Part shown: positions 16,125 through 24,598 of the stretch, in pieces
How the letters are laid out: every line of letters begins with the position of its first letter
How positions within the stretch are numbered: position 1 is the first letter of the stretch
Source of the DNA: DASUPK01 sp963819715
Lineage (GTDB): Bacteria > Actinomycetota > Thermoleophilia > Solirubrobacterales > 70-9
Direction of reading: 5' to 3'
Assembly: GCA_963819715.1 (NCBI GenBank)
Contig: CAWFXE010000001.1
Coordinates: forward strand, 372,001-436,000
DNA length: 64,000 nucleotides
The notes under the pieces: model-generated
Seen by the model: the letters and a program-made list of their open reading frames with translations, nothing else
Database searches by the model: none
What the model was told of the DNA's origin: nothing
Program-made: the position numbers and the translations under genes

Positions 16125-19091
16125 TCAGGCGGCGACGACCGTCTTGCGCTTGCCGGTCCGCCGGACCTTCATCTCCGGCTCGACCAACTCGGTGAGGAAC
16201 TCGCCCGTGTAGGAGCCCGGAGTCGCCGCGACCTGCTCCGGCGTTCCGGTGGCGAGTACCTTGCCGCCCTCCTCCCCGCCCTCCGGGCCGAGATCGATGA
16301 TCCGGTCGGCGGTCTTGATCACATCGAGGTTGTGCTCGATCACGATCACGGTGTTGCCCTGACCCACCAGCCTGTCGAGCACGTCGAGGAGGCGCTGGAC
16401 GTCCGCGAAGTGCAGGCCGGTGGTGGGCTCGTCGAGGATGTAGAGGGTGTCGCCGGTGGCGACCTTGGAGAGCTCGGTCGCGAGCTTCACCCGCTGGGCC
16501 TCTCCGCCCGACAGCTGGGTGGCCGGCTGGCCGAGCCGGATGTAGTCGAGGCCGACGTCGTGCAGCGTGTCGAGGCGGCGGGCGATCTTCGGGATGTCCT
16601 TGAAGAAGGTGCACGCTTCCGCGACCGACATGTCGAGCACGTCGGCAATCGACTTGCCCTTGAAACGGATCTCGAGGGTCTCGCGGTTGTAGCGCTTGCC
16701 GTGGCACTGCTCGCACGGCACGTAGACGTCCGGCAGGAAGTGCATCTCGATCTTGATCTGCCCGTCGCCACGACACACTTCACACCGCCCCCCTTTTACG
16801 TTGAAACTGAACCGGCCGGGCTTGTAGCCGCGGGCCCTGGCCTCGCGCGTCTGCGCGTAGAGCTGGCGAATGTGGTCGAAGACGTTGGTGTATGTCGCCG
16901 GGTTGGACCTCGGGGTCCTGCCGATCGGCGACTGGTCGATGTTGATGATCTTGTCGACCTGGTCGATGCCGTCGATCCGGTCGTGGGCGCCGGGCCGAAG
17001 CTTCGCCTGGTGCAGCCGGTTGGCCACTGACGGGAAGAGCGTCTCGTTGATCAGGGTGGACTTGCCCGAGCCGGACACGCCCGTGACGCAGCAGAAGACA
17101 CCGAGCGGGATCGGGACGTCGATCTTCTTCAGGTTGTGCTGCCGCGCTCCCTTGACCAACAGCTCGCCGCGCGGCTCGCGCCGCTTCTCCGGGACCTCGA
17201 TCTGGCGCTGGCCCGCGAGGTACTGGCCGGTCAGGGAGGCTGGATCCGCCTCGACCTCCTTCGGCGTGCCCTCCGAGATCACGTGGCCGCCGTGCTCCCC
17301 CGCCCCTGGACCCAGATCCACGAGATGGTCCGCGGAGCGCATCGTGCCCTCGTCGTGCTCCACGACGATCACGGTGTTGCCGAGATCCCGCAGCCGCTCG
17401 AGCGTCTGGATCAGCTTGGCGTTGTCGCGCTGGTGGAGGCCGATCGACGGCTCATCCAGGATGTAGAGGACCCCGACGAGGCTCGATCCGATCTGAGTCG
17501 CGAGCCGGATCCGCTGAGCCTCCCCGCCCGACAGGGTCCGGGCCGAGCGGGCCAGGTTGAGGTAGCCGACGCCGACGTTCTCGAGGAAGGCGAGTCGCTC
17601 CGTGATCTCGCGAACCAGCAGCCGCGCGATCGTCCGCTCCGTCTCGGTCATCTCCAGGTCGTTGATCCAGGTGAGCGCAGCCCGAGCGGAGAGCTCCGTG
17701 TAGTCGGCGATCGAGATCCCGCCGACCTGAACGGCGAGGCTCTCCGGCCGGAGCCGAGCTCCCTTGCAGACCGGGCAGGGCTGCTCGGCCATGTAGCCCT
17801 CGACGCGCTCGCGGACACCATCGGAATCCGTCTCCTCGTAGCGGCGCTCGAGGTTGTTGACGATGCCCTCGAAACGGACGCTGTATGAGCGGCGCCTGCC
17901 GAAGCGGTTCGTGTAGTTGACCTTGTGCCGCTCGCCCCCGGTCCCGTAGAGGAAGATCTCGCGGTCCTTGTCCGATAGGTCCTGCCAGGCAGCGTCGGAA
18001 TCGATGCCGTAGTCCTCTGCGACCGCCTCGACCAGGCGCTTCCAGTACCGGGAATGGCCCACCCGCCAGGGCTGCAGCGCGCCCTCCGAAAGCGACAGCG
18101 TCGGATCCGGAACCACCAGCTCCGGATCCACCACCCGCTGGAAGCCGAGACCGTGGCAGCGCTCGCAGGCGCCGTGGGGCGAGTTGAAGGAGAAGATCCG
18201 CGGCTCGAGCTCCGGGATCGAAGTGCCGCAGTTGAGGCAGGCGAAGCGCTCGCTGAATGTGAGGCGGTCGACGACTCCGTCGGGAAGCTTGCCTGCCCCC
18301 TTCGCTCCCTTGACTCCGCCGACGTTCTCGCCCTCGGCACGCTCATCGGCCTCGCCGGTGCTGCCCTCGGCGAGCACGTCCACCTCCACCACGCCGCCTG
18401 CCAGTGAGGCGGCCGCCTCGACCGACTCGGACAGCCGGCGGCGGAGATCGCCCTTCATCACCAGGCGGTCGACGACGACGGAGATGTCGTGGTTGAACTT
18501 CTTGTCGAGCTTGATCTCCTCGTCCAGGCGGCGAATCTCGTTGTCGACTCGGACGCGGGTGTAGCCCTCGAGCCTGAATTGCTCGAACAGCTTCTCGAAC
18601 TCGCCCTTCCGCCCCCGGACCACCGGCGCCATCACCATGAACCGCGTCCCCTCGTCCAGGGTCATGATCCGGTCGGTGATCTGCTCCACCGACTGCCCCT
18701 CGATCGGCTCACCGCACTCGGGGCAATGGGGCTTGCCGATCCGGGCCCAGAGCAGCCGCAGGTAGTCGTAGACCTCCGTCACCGTTCCGACCGTCGAGCG
18801 CGGATTGCGCGAGGTCGTCTTCTGGTCGATCGATATCGCCGGCGAGAGGCCGTCGATCGAGTCGACGTCCGGCTTCTCCATCAGCCCGAGGAACTGGCGC
18901 GCGTACGCGGACAGCGACTCGACGTATCGGCGCTGGCCCTCGGCGTAGATCGTGTCGAAGGCAAGGCTCGACTTGCCGGACCCGGAGAGGCCGGTCATGA
19001 CGATCAGGGAGTTGCGCGGCAGCTCGAGGTCGATGTCCTTGAGGTTGTGCTCGCGCGCTCCTCGGATGACTATGCGGTCGGACGGAGGCAT
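16125..19091 (-). CDS. uvrA: Excinuclease ABC subunit A
   Basis: 988 residues, normal for UvrA. The first ATPase half has Walker A GLSGSGKSSLAFDT and a zinc module (CLNCG to CERCHG). The second half has GVSGSGKSTL and CEVCRGDGQIKIE through CEQCHG. Two ABC signatures, LSGGEAQRIRLA and LSGGEAQRVKLA, and PTTGLHFADV are present. UvrA loads UvrB on damaged DNA in nucleotide excision repair; uvrB lies about 9 kb away. The ATG is fixed by the conserved IRGAREHNLKDIDLELPR start; a 350-residue upstream extension is antisense to the MFS gene. Confidence 0.98.
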   Translation of the reverse strand: MPPSDRIVIRGAREHNLKDIDLELPRNSLIVMTGLSGSGKSSLAFDTIYAEGQRRYVESLSAYARQFLGLMEKPDVDSIDGLSPAISIDQKTTSRNPRSTVGTVTEVYDYLRLLWARIGKPHCPECGEPIEGQSVEQITDRIMTLDEGTRFMVMAPVVRGRKGEFEKLFEQFRLEGYTRVRVDNEIRRLDEEIKLDKKFNHDISVVVDRLVMKGDLRRRLSESVEAAASLAGGVVEVDVLAEGSTGEADERAEGENVGGVKGAKGAGKLPDGVVDRLTFSERFACLNCGTSIPELEPRIFSFNSPHGACERCHGLGFQRVVDPELVVPDPTLSLSEGALQPWRVGHSRYWKRLVEAVAEDYGIDSDAAWQDLSDKDREIFLYGTGGERHKVNYTNRFGRRRSYSVRFEGIVNNLERRYEETDSDGVRERVEGYMAEQPCPVCKGARLRPESLAVQVGGISIADYTELSARAALTWINDLEMTETERTIARLLVREITERLAFLENVGVGYLNLARSARTLSGGEAQRIRLATQIGSSLVGVLYILDEPSIGLHQRDNAKLIQTLERLRDLGNTVIVVEHDEGTMRSADHLVDLGPGAGEHGGHVISEGTPKEVEADPASLTGQYLAGQRQIEVPEKRREPRGELLVKGARQHNLKKIDVPIPLGVFCCVTGVSGSGKSTLINETLFPSVANRLHQAKLRPGAHDRIDGIDQVDKIINIDQSPIGRTPRSNPATYTNVFDHIRQLYAQTREARARGYKPGRFSFNVKGGRCEVCRGDGQIKIEMHFLPDVYVPCEQCHGKRYNRETLEIRFKGKSIADVLDMSVAEACTFFKDIPKIARRLDTLHDVGLDYIRLGQPATQLSGGEAQRVKLATELSKVATGDTLYILDEPTTGLHFADVQRLLDVLDRLVGQGNTVIVIEHNLDVIKTADRIIDLGPEGGEEGGKVLATGTPEQVAATPGSYTGEFLTELVEPEMKVRRTGKRKTVVAA

Positions 19092-19255
19092 CAGATGATC
19101 GATTCTGAGTCCGCGTGCGCCCGGTGGCGTGCCTGGCCGAGCAGATCGAGGACGCAGGGCGAAGCCTTTGGCGGTGCCAAAGGGGAGCCCGAGGACGAAG
19201 AGATGCGAAGCGCCAGGCGCGTCATCCGGGCGTGCGGGGATTCGGGATCGGTCAT

Positions 19256-20473
19256 CTACGTCGATGATAGGAGCCGAACAGGCGTTCCCCGCTGGGGCAC
19301 GAGACGGCGGCGCCCGAGCCAGGTTGCGCCCAGGGTCACCAGGCCACCCGCGAAGGCCACCGCCAGGCCCGCGTGGGGGCTTGCCTCCGTGACCGCGACA
19401 CCCGCCAGCGCATTCCCGAGCGCCGCACCGCCGACGATCGCCGTCAGCACCCATCCGGTCGCCTCGGCGGCTGAGCCGACGGGCGCCAGTGAATCGAGCA
19501 GCAGATAGATCAGCGAGATCGCCGGAGCCAAGGCCAATCCGCTCAGCGCCATCAGCGGAAACGCGGCTCCCAGGGACGGAATGGCGACGAGCGGAGCAAA
19601 GGTGAGGGCGAAGACCAGGCCGACAGCGGGCAGCCGCTCGCCGGGCGGGCTTCGCCAGCTGCGCGCGCCGTACCAGAGGCCTCCAGCGGTGCTCGCGAGC
19701 GCCTGGACGGCGATCAGGGTTCCGCCAAGCTCCGCCGCCCCGTGCGCGGACGCGAAGGCCGTGATCGCCAGCTCGGCCGCTCCCACCGCAATCCCGACCC
19801 CGAGGGCGGCGCCCATCAGCACCCAGACCGCTGCCGCTCGCAACGGCCCGATCCGGCGGTGCTCGGCCGGCGCACCTCGCCAGGTCCGCGATGCGCGTGA
19901 CGAGGCGAACACCGTGGACCCCAGCAGCGACAGGGCGATGCAGACCGACAGCGATGCCGTCGGCGAGGCAACGGCGATCACGGCCGCGGCAATCAGGGGT
20001 CCAGCGATGAAGGCGACGTCGATCGCGACAGCATCCAGCGCGAACGCGGCCTGCCGTAGGTCGCTTTCCGGCACGAGATCGGACCAGAGCGTCCGCATGG
20101 CGGTGCCCGTCGGAATGGTGCCGAGTCCGGTGAAGGCTCCGGCGGCGCACAGCACGGCAACCGACGCTCCACTGTGCGCGAGCACAATCAGTCCCGTGAA
20201 ACCAACCGCGGTGAGCGCCGTCGTCGTCAGTATCACCCGCGTCTGCCCGATCCGGTCCATCACCCTGCCCTGGACCGGCAGGGAGACCGCCGCCGCGATT
20301 GAGTAGGCCGCCATCACGGCGCCCGCCGCCGCGAACGAACCGGTCGTGGCGTGCACGAGCAGCACCGTCGAGAGCGGCTCCGCGGCGATGGAGAGCCGGC
20401 CGATGACCACGCCGGCCAAGGGTTGCCTGACGCCGGGGGCGCCGAGGACGCGTCTGTAGGACACGGGAAACAT
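19256..20473 (-). CDS. MFS transporter
   Basis: 405 residues with about 12 hydrophobic helices and a short loop GRVMDRIGQTRVIL between helices 2 and 3 (the MFS loop). FTGLGTIPTGTAMRTLWSDL is typical of single-polypeptide drug/metabolite exporters. Substrate unknown. I use the internal ATG because TAACCT lies 8 nt upstream; the further in-frame start would overlap the divergent VOC gene. An SOS-like palindrome lies inside its 3' end. Confidence 0.85.
   Translation of the reverse strand: MFPVSYRRVLGAPGVRQPLAGVVIGRLSIAAEPLSTVLLVHATTGSFAAAGAVMAAYSIAAAVSLPVQGRVMDRIGQTRVILTTTALTAVGFTGLIVLAHSGASVAVLCAAGAFTGLGTIPTGTAMRTLWSDLVPESDLRQAAFALDAVAIDVAFIAGPLIAAAVIAVASPTASLSVCIALSLLGSTVFASSRASRTWRGAPAEHRRIGPLRAAAVWVLMGAALGVGIAVGAAELAITAFASAHGAAELGGTLIAVQALASTAGGLWYGARSWRSPPGERLPAVGLVFALTFAPLVAIPSLGAAFPLMALSGLALAPAISLIYLLLDSLAPVGSAAEATGWVLTAIVGGAALGNALAGVAVTEASPHAGLAVAFAGGLVTLGATWLGRRRLVPQRGTPVRLLSST
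19275..19288. promoter_or_regulatory. Possible LexA (SOS) box upstream of uvrA
   Basis: CGAACAGGCGTTCC has the actinobacterial/Firmicute SOS core GAAC-N4-GTTC. It lies about 185 nt upstream of the uvrA start, within the MFS 3' end. Only the 4+4 core is perfect, so chance is possible. Confidence 0.3.
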
Positions 20474-20481
20474 CCGAGGCC

Positions 20482-20491
20482 AGGTTAAGCT
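20482..20491. promoter_or_regulatory. Overlapping divergent -10 hexamers, MFS and VOC genes
   Basis: TAACCT on the minus strand (20482-20487) and TAAGCT on the plus strand (20486-20491) share two bases. Each lies 8 nt from its start codon (MFS ATG at 20473, VOC ATG at 20500). Binding of polymerase one way should exclude the other (inference). Confidence 0.5.
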
Positions 20492-20499
20492 CGGCTGCA

Positions 20500-20943
20500 A
20501 TGAACGGGAGGCCGCCAGTCAGCGGGATCTCGGAGCTCGTCCTCGAGGTCTCGGACCTCGAGGCTGCCCGGCGGTTCTACCGTGAGGTGCTCGGCCTGGA
20601 GGAGACCCTCTACGGCGAGGGCGCTGAGGGCCGCTACTGGTACCTGGTCGGCGAGACCGCCCGGCTCGGCCTCTGGACCGAGCAGGTCGGGCTTGCCGGC
20701 GGGCGCGGCGGCGCTCACGTCCACTACGCCTTCCACGTGGACGATCCCGAGATCGACGCCATCAAGAGGCGCATCGAGGACGCCGGCGCCGAGGTCGAGG
20801 GCCCGATTCAGCTCGGCCCCGGCCGGGCGATCTATGTCACTGATCCCGACCGCAACGTGGTCGAATTCTGGAGCCAGGACATGGCCGCCTACACGGGGGG
20901 CGCCCGCGAGGGAGGCGGCCCCGGGACCTTTCGCCGCGAATGA
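20500..20943 (+). CDS. VOC (glyoxalase/bleomycin resistance) family protein
   Basis: 147 residues with the two beta-alpha-beta-beta-beta modules of the VOC fold: ISELVLEVSDLEAARRFYRE, then VLGLEETLY in the first and HVHYAFHVDDPEIDAIKRRI in the second. It closes with YVTDPDRNVVEFW, whose terminal glutamate is a usual metal ligand. Could be a lyase, isomerase or thiol transferase; substrate unknown. Its stop overlaps the next start (ATGA), so it is coupled to the flippase-like membrane protein. Confidence 0.85.
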   Translation: MNGRPPVSGISELVLEVSDLEAARRFYREVLGLEETLYGEGAEGRYWYLVGETARLGLWTEQVGLAGGRGGAHVHYAFHVDDPEIDAIKRRIEDAGAEVEGPIQLGPGRAIYVTDPDRNVVEFWSQDMAAYTGGAREGGGPGTFRRE

Positions 20944-21965
20944 ACGACGCACCCAGAGGCTTAACCCGAAAGCAGCTGCTGATCGGACTCGCGTTCGCCG
21001 CCGCGTCCCTCGGCGCCCTCTACATCGTCCTCCCCAACATCGCCGGCCTCGGCGACACCTGGCGGCGGCTCGACAAGGGCGAGCCCGGGTGGCTCACCGC
21101 CGGCCTCGTCCTCGAGATCGCCTCCTTCCTCTGTTACGTCGCGCTCTTCCGGGGAGTGATCGGGCACGAGGCCCGAATCGGCTGGGCGCAGAGCTATCGC
21201 ATCACCCTGGCGAGCCTGGCCGCGACCAGGCTGCTCGCCGCAGGAGGGATCGGCGGCATCGCCCTGACCGCCTGGGCGCTGCGCCGGGACGGGCTCTCCG
21301 CCTCGCTGGTGGCGTTGCGAATGGCGACGCTGCTGGTTCTCCTCTACAGCGTCTACGTGGGGGCCGTGCTGCTCACGGGCCTCGGCCTCTGGTTCGGCAT
21401 CCTCTCGGGACCCAACCCCCTCGCCTTCACCCTCATCCCCGCGGCCGTCGCCGCGCTGGTCATCGCCGCAAGCCTGTTGATCGGCTACTTCGGCGGCGAG
21501 CTGCGCGAGACGACCAAGCGCCTGCGCCACCCGAGCCGCCGCAAGCGCTGGCGGGCGGCACTGGCGACCGTGCCCAACACGCTGGCCGGTGGTGTCCGCG
21601 GGGCGATCGCAATCCTCCGCGAGCGCCCGGTCAACGGGCTCTGGGCGGCCGGATGGTGGGGATTCGACATCGCCGTGCTCTGGGCCTGCCTGCACGCGTT
21701 CGGCACGCCGCCGCCGGTCGGTGTGATCGTCGCCTCCTACTTCGTCGGCATGACCGCGAACCTGCTGCCGCTGCCGGGCGGAGTGGGCGGCGTCGAGGGC
21801 GGCATGATCGGATCGCTGATCGCGTTCAATGTGCCCGGTGGGCTGGCGATCGTCGCCGTCCTCTCCTACCGGGCGTTCTCGTTCTGGCTCCCGACGATTC
21901 CGGGGGCGATCGCGTACATCAGCATCCTCCGCCAGGAGCCGGCGACCGCCCCCGCCAGGGCTTAG
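20940..21965 (+). CDS. Lysylphosphatidylglycerol synthase TM-domain (UPF0104) membrane protein
   Basis: 341 residues with about eight membrane helices. Diagnostic sequences are RLLAAGGIGGIALTAWALRR, the ASYFVGMTANLLPLPGGVGG segment followed by VEGGMIG, and VLSYRAFSFWLPTIPG, all matching the MprF-flippase/UPF0104 family. There is no aminoacyl-transferase domain, so a lipid or polyprenyl-carrier flippase role is more likely than LPG synthesis (inference). Convergent with the next gene. Confidence 0.85.
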   Translation: MNDAPRGLTRKQLLIGLAFAAASLGALYIVLPNIAGLGDTWRRLDKGEPGWLTAGLVLEIASFLCYVALFRGVIGHEARIGWAQSYRITLASLAATRLLAAGGIGGIALTAWALRRDGLSASLVALRMATLLVLLYSVYVGAVLLTGLGLWFGILSGPNPLAFTLIPAAVAALVIAASLLIGYFGGELRETTKRLRHPSRRKRWRAALATVPNTLAGGVRGAIAILRERPVNGLWAAGWWGFDIAVLWACLHAFGTPPPVGVIVASYFVGMTANLLPLPGGVGGVEGGMIGSLIAFNVPGGLAIVAVLSYRAFSFWLPTIPGAIAYISILRQEPATAPARA

Positions 21966-21968
21966 GGG

Positions 21969-22361
21969 CTACGCGACGATCTTGGCCTTGGCCCGCTCGA
22001 ACTCCTCGTCCGAGAGCTTCTTGTCGTCGTGGAGCTTGGACAGCTTGGTGAGCTCGTCCGCAGCCGATCCGCCTCCTGCGGCCTGCTGTACGTAGGCGTC
22101 GAACTGCTTCTGGGCCTCCTGCTGCTGGGCCAGGGCACGCTCGCGCATGCCGTGGCCACGGGCGATCAGGTAGACCAGCGTGCCGAGAAACGGCGCGAAG
22201 ATCAGGAAGATGATCCAGACGGCCTTGCCCCAGCCGGACATTCCGTGGTCGCGGAAGAGGTCGCTGATGACGGTGAACAGGACCATCAGCCAAGCGGCGA
22301 AGACGAAGATCTCGAGGACGACCAGCAGTCCCTGGCCAAACGTGAAGTCGGCGAGCAGCAT
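21969..22361 (-). CDS. PLD nuclease N-terminal-type membrane protein with SHOCT domain
   Basis: 130 residues behind a strong AGGAGGGA. Two membrane helices flank FRDHGMSGWGKAVWIIFLIF APFLGTLVYLIARG, the PLDc_N pattern; then a Gln-rich coiled segment (RERALAQQQEAQKQFDAYVQ) and a C-terminal SHOCT domain (ELTKLSKLHDDKKLSDEEFE). The arrangement is a common small actinobacterial membrane protein of unknown role. It is the second SHOCT protein in the window, unrelated in its N-terminal half to the first. Confidence 0.85.
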   Translation of the reverse strand: MLLADFTFGQGLLVVLEIFVFAAWLMVLFTVISDLFRDHGMSGWGKAVWIIFLIFAPFLGTLVYLIARGHGMRERALAQQQEAQKQFDAYVQQAAGGGSAADELTKLSKLHDDKKLSDEEFERAKAKIVA

Positions 22362-22403
22362 TTCAATCCCTCCTGGATTGGAAGTCGGACAGTACCCGGA
22401 GTA

Positions 22404-22919
22404 TTAACCCGCGGCGCGGGTGATGACCTCCCGCAGCAACGTCGAGCGGTCGCCGGGGCCGAACTTCTCGATCAGCTCGGCCTCGATCGCGGACGGATCC
22501 TTGCCCTCGACCGCCAGCTTCATCGCGACCAGCCGCTCCGCCGCGTCGTCGCCGTTGCCCGCCGCCGGCGCCTTCGCCGGGTCCAGCTCGGGCTCGGGTT
22601 CTGGCTCGGGTTCGGGTGCGGGCGCGGGCTCCGGCTCGGGTGTCTCGGCCTTCGGGATCGCCTCGGTGGCCGCCGCCACCAGGGTCCCGCCGAGCTCGTC
22701 GAGCGCCCGCTTCGCCGCCTCGATCTGTCCGCGGGCATCGGCCTCCGCGCGCTCGCGGATCCGGGCCGCATCGGCCGTGGCCCGCTCGCGGATGCTCGCC
22801 GCCTCGGACTCCGCCTCACGCAGGATCTCGGCGGCGCGGTCCTCCGCCTCGCCGACCACGCTCCGGATGGCCTCCGCCGCCCGAGCCGCGAGGTCGTCGA
22901 CATGTTGTCCGGCGCTCAT
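22404..22919 (-). CDS. Alanine/glutamate-rich coiled-coil protein
   Basis: 171 residues. Residues 8-85 are a charged coiled coil (EDRAAEILREAESEAASIRE, RATADAARIRERAEADARGQ) like DivIVA/ATP-synthase-b type stalks. A Pro-Glu repeat linker (EPEPAPAPEPEPEPEPE) and a C-terminal helical part (RLVAMKLAVEGKDPSAIEAE, then LIEKFGPGDRSTLLREV) follow. No enzyme motif. A scaffold or cell-envelope role is a guess. ATG chosen with TACGCT 6 nt upstream; divergent from the MFS gene. Confidence 0.7.
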   Translation of the reverse strand: MSAGQHVDDLAARAAEAIRSVVGEAEDRAAEILREAESEAASIRERATADAARIRERAEADARGQIEAAKRALDELGGTLVAAATEAIPKAETPEPEPAPAPEPEPEPEPELDPAKAPAAGNGDDAAERLVAMKLAVEGKDPSAIEAELIEKFGPGDRSTLLREVITRAAG

Positions 22920-22925
22920 GTAGAA

Positions 22926-22931
22926 AGCGTA
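22926..22931 (-). promoter_or_regulatory. Leaderless-type -10 hexamer for coiled-coil protein gene
   Basis: TACGCT lies 6 nt before the ATG, without a Shine-Dalgarno. Confidence 0.45.
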
Positions 22932-22942
22932 GTGGGCATGGG

Positions 22943-24595
22943 ATGAGCCAGCGTCACCATCAGACCGTGGACTCGACCAAGCCGGACATCCACCCGCAGT
23001 CCGAGGCGTCCGATTCGCAGGCCTCCACCTCGCCGCAACGCGCCGGTTGGGTGCTCGCATCCCTGATCGCCGTCGCGACCGTCGCGAACCTCGGGCTCGC
23101 GGTCGCCAATGTCGCGCTCCCCGACATCGGTCAGCACTTCGATGCCTCGCAGACCGACCTCAACCTGGTGGCAATCGCCTACTCCCTCGGGCTCGCCTGC
23201 TCCGTCCTCTACTTCGGCGCGGTCGGCGATCGCTATGGCCGCAAGGGGATCCTGCTCGTGGGCATGGCCCTCACGATCCCGGCCGACCTCGTCGCGGCCT
23301 TCGCTCCCTCGATCGGCGTGCTCTTCGCAGCGCGGATCGTCGGAGGTCTCGCGGCCGGGATGGCCTACCCGACCACCCTGGCGCTGATCACAGCGCTCTG
23401 GTCAGGCCCGGCCAGGACGAAATCAATCGCGCTCTGGGCGGCGACCGGAGGGGCGCTCACGGCGCTCGGCCCCCTGCTCGCGGGCATTCTGCTCCAGCAC
23501 TTCTCCTGGGGTTCGCCGTTCCTGCTCACTCTGCCGTTCGCCGGGCTCGCCCTGTTCATGGCCGTCAGGTTCATTCCCGCCAACGTCAACGAGACCACGG
23601 AGCCGGTCGACCATCCAGGAGGCGTGCTCACGATCTTTCTGGTCGGCGCCTTCATCATGGGCATCAACTTCGTCGTGGTCCCGGGCAAGGGATCCCTGGC
23701 GATCGGGTTGTTTGCGATATCCGCGGCCGCGCTGGTCGCCTTCTTCATCAGGGAACGGCGCGCGGGCAACCCGATCTACGACCTCCACGTGGCGTCCCGG
23801 CGCACGTTCTGGGTGGCCGCGGTCGCTGGGATCATCGTCTTCGGCTCACTGATGGGGTCGATGTACATCGGGCAGCAGTTCCTCCAGAACGTCCTCGGCT
23901 ACTCGACCGTCGGCGCGGGAGCCGCCATCCTGCCGGCCGCCGTCTGCATGGTGCTCGTGGCGCCCCGCTCGGCCAACCTAGTCGAGTCCAGGGGAGCCAG
24001 GACGACCCTGCTCCTCGGCTACGTCTTCGTGCTGCTCGGCTTCGTCACCATGTTGCTCCTCTGGAAGGAGGGCATCCCGTACTGGAAGGTGGCACTCGGG
24101 TACGCCTTCGTCGGGATCGGCGTGGGGCTCGCCGGCACTCCCGCCTCGCACTCCCTGACCGGCTCGGTCCCGGTGACGCGGGCCGGGATGGCATCGGGGA
24201 CCGCCGATCTCCAGCGCGACCTGGGCGGCGCGATCCTGCAGTCGATCATGGGGGCGTTCCTGACGGCCGGTTATGCGGCCGCAGCGTCGGCGGCGATCGC
24301 CTCGTCCGGCAAGAACGTCTCTGACGACGTGCAGAGCGAGCTCACCAAGTCGTTCTCGAGCGCGTCCGATGCGGCGAAGCAGTACTCACCCTCGATCCAG
24401 GACAACATCGTCGCCGCCGCGAAGACCTCGTTTCTGAAGGGCGATGAGGCCGCCTATCTGGCCGGGATCGTCGCGGTCGTGCTCGGCGCGGCCGTCGTCT
24501 TCTTCCTCTTCCCCAAGAACGAAGAGGAGCGGCGGATGCTCGCCGAGTTCGCCGCCGAGGACGCGGCCGCCGCCAAGGGCAAGGCCTCGGACTAG
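22943..24595 (+). CDS. MFS transporter (DHA2/EmrB-like, 14-helix type)
   Basis: 550 residues. After a polar N-terminus the first helix ends in LAVANVALPDIGQHF, the DHA2 motif, then GAVGDRYGRKGILLVG (MFS loop) and RIVGGLAAGMAYPTTLALIT. A later GMASGTADLQRDLGGAILQS resembles motif C of drug antiporters. The family exports drugs, dyes or metabolites by proton antiport; substrate unknown. Long extracytoplasmic loop near residues 460-510. Followed after 3 nt by a second, different MFS gene, so they may be co-expressed. Confidence 0.85.
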   Translation: MSQRHHQTVDSTKPDIHPQSEASDSQASTSPQRAGWVLASLIAVATVANLGLAVANVALPDIGQHFDASQTDLNLVAIAYSLGLACSVLYFGAVGDRYGRKGILLVGMALTIPADLVAAFAPSIGVLFAARIVGGLAAGMAYPTTLALITALWSGPARTKSIALWAATGGALTALGPLLAGILLQHFSWGSPFLLTLPFAGLALFMAVRFIPANVNETTEPVDHPGGVLTIFLVGAFIMGINFVVVPGKGSLAIGLFAISAAALVAFFIRERRAGNPIYDLHVASRRTFWVAAVAGIIVFGSLMGSMYIGQQFLQNVLGYSTVGAGAAILPAAVCMVLVAPRSANLVESRGARTTLLLGYVFVLLGFVTMLLLWKEGIPYWKVALGYAFVGIGVGLAGTPASHSLTGSVPVTRAGMASGTADLQRDLGGAILQSIMGAFLTAGYAAAASAAIASSGKNVSDDVQSELTKSFSSASDAAKQYSPSIQDNIVAAAKTSFLKGDEAAYLAGIVAVVLGAAVVFFLFPKNEEERRMLAEFAAEDAAAAKGKASD

Positions 24596-24598
24596 ACG

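Noticed and set aside
19092..19255. Gap upstream of uvrA containing GGGCGAAGCC like the dispersed repeat
   Set aside because: Only a 10-base block is shared with copies A and B; the rest does not align, so I do not count it as a third copy. Nothing else is supported in this gap.
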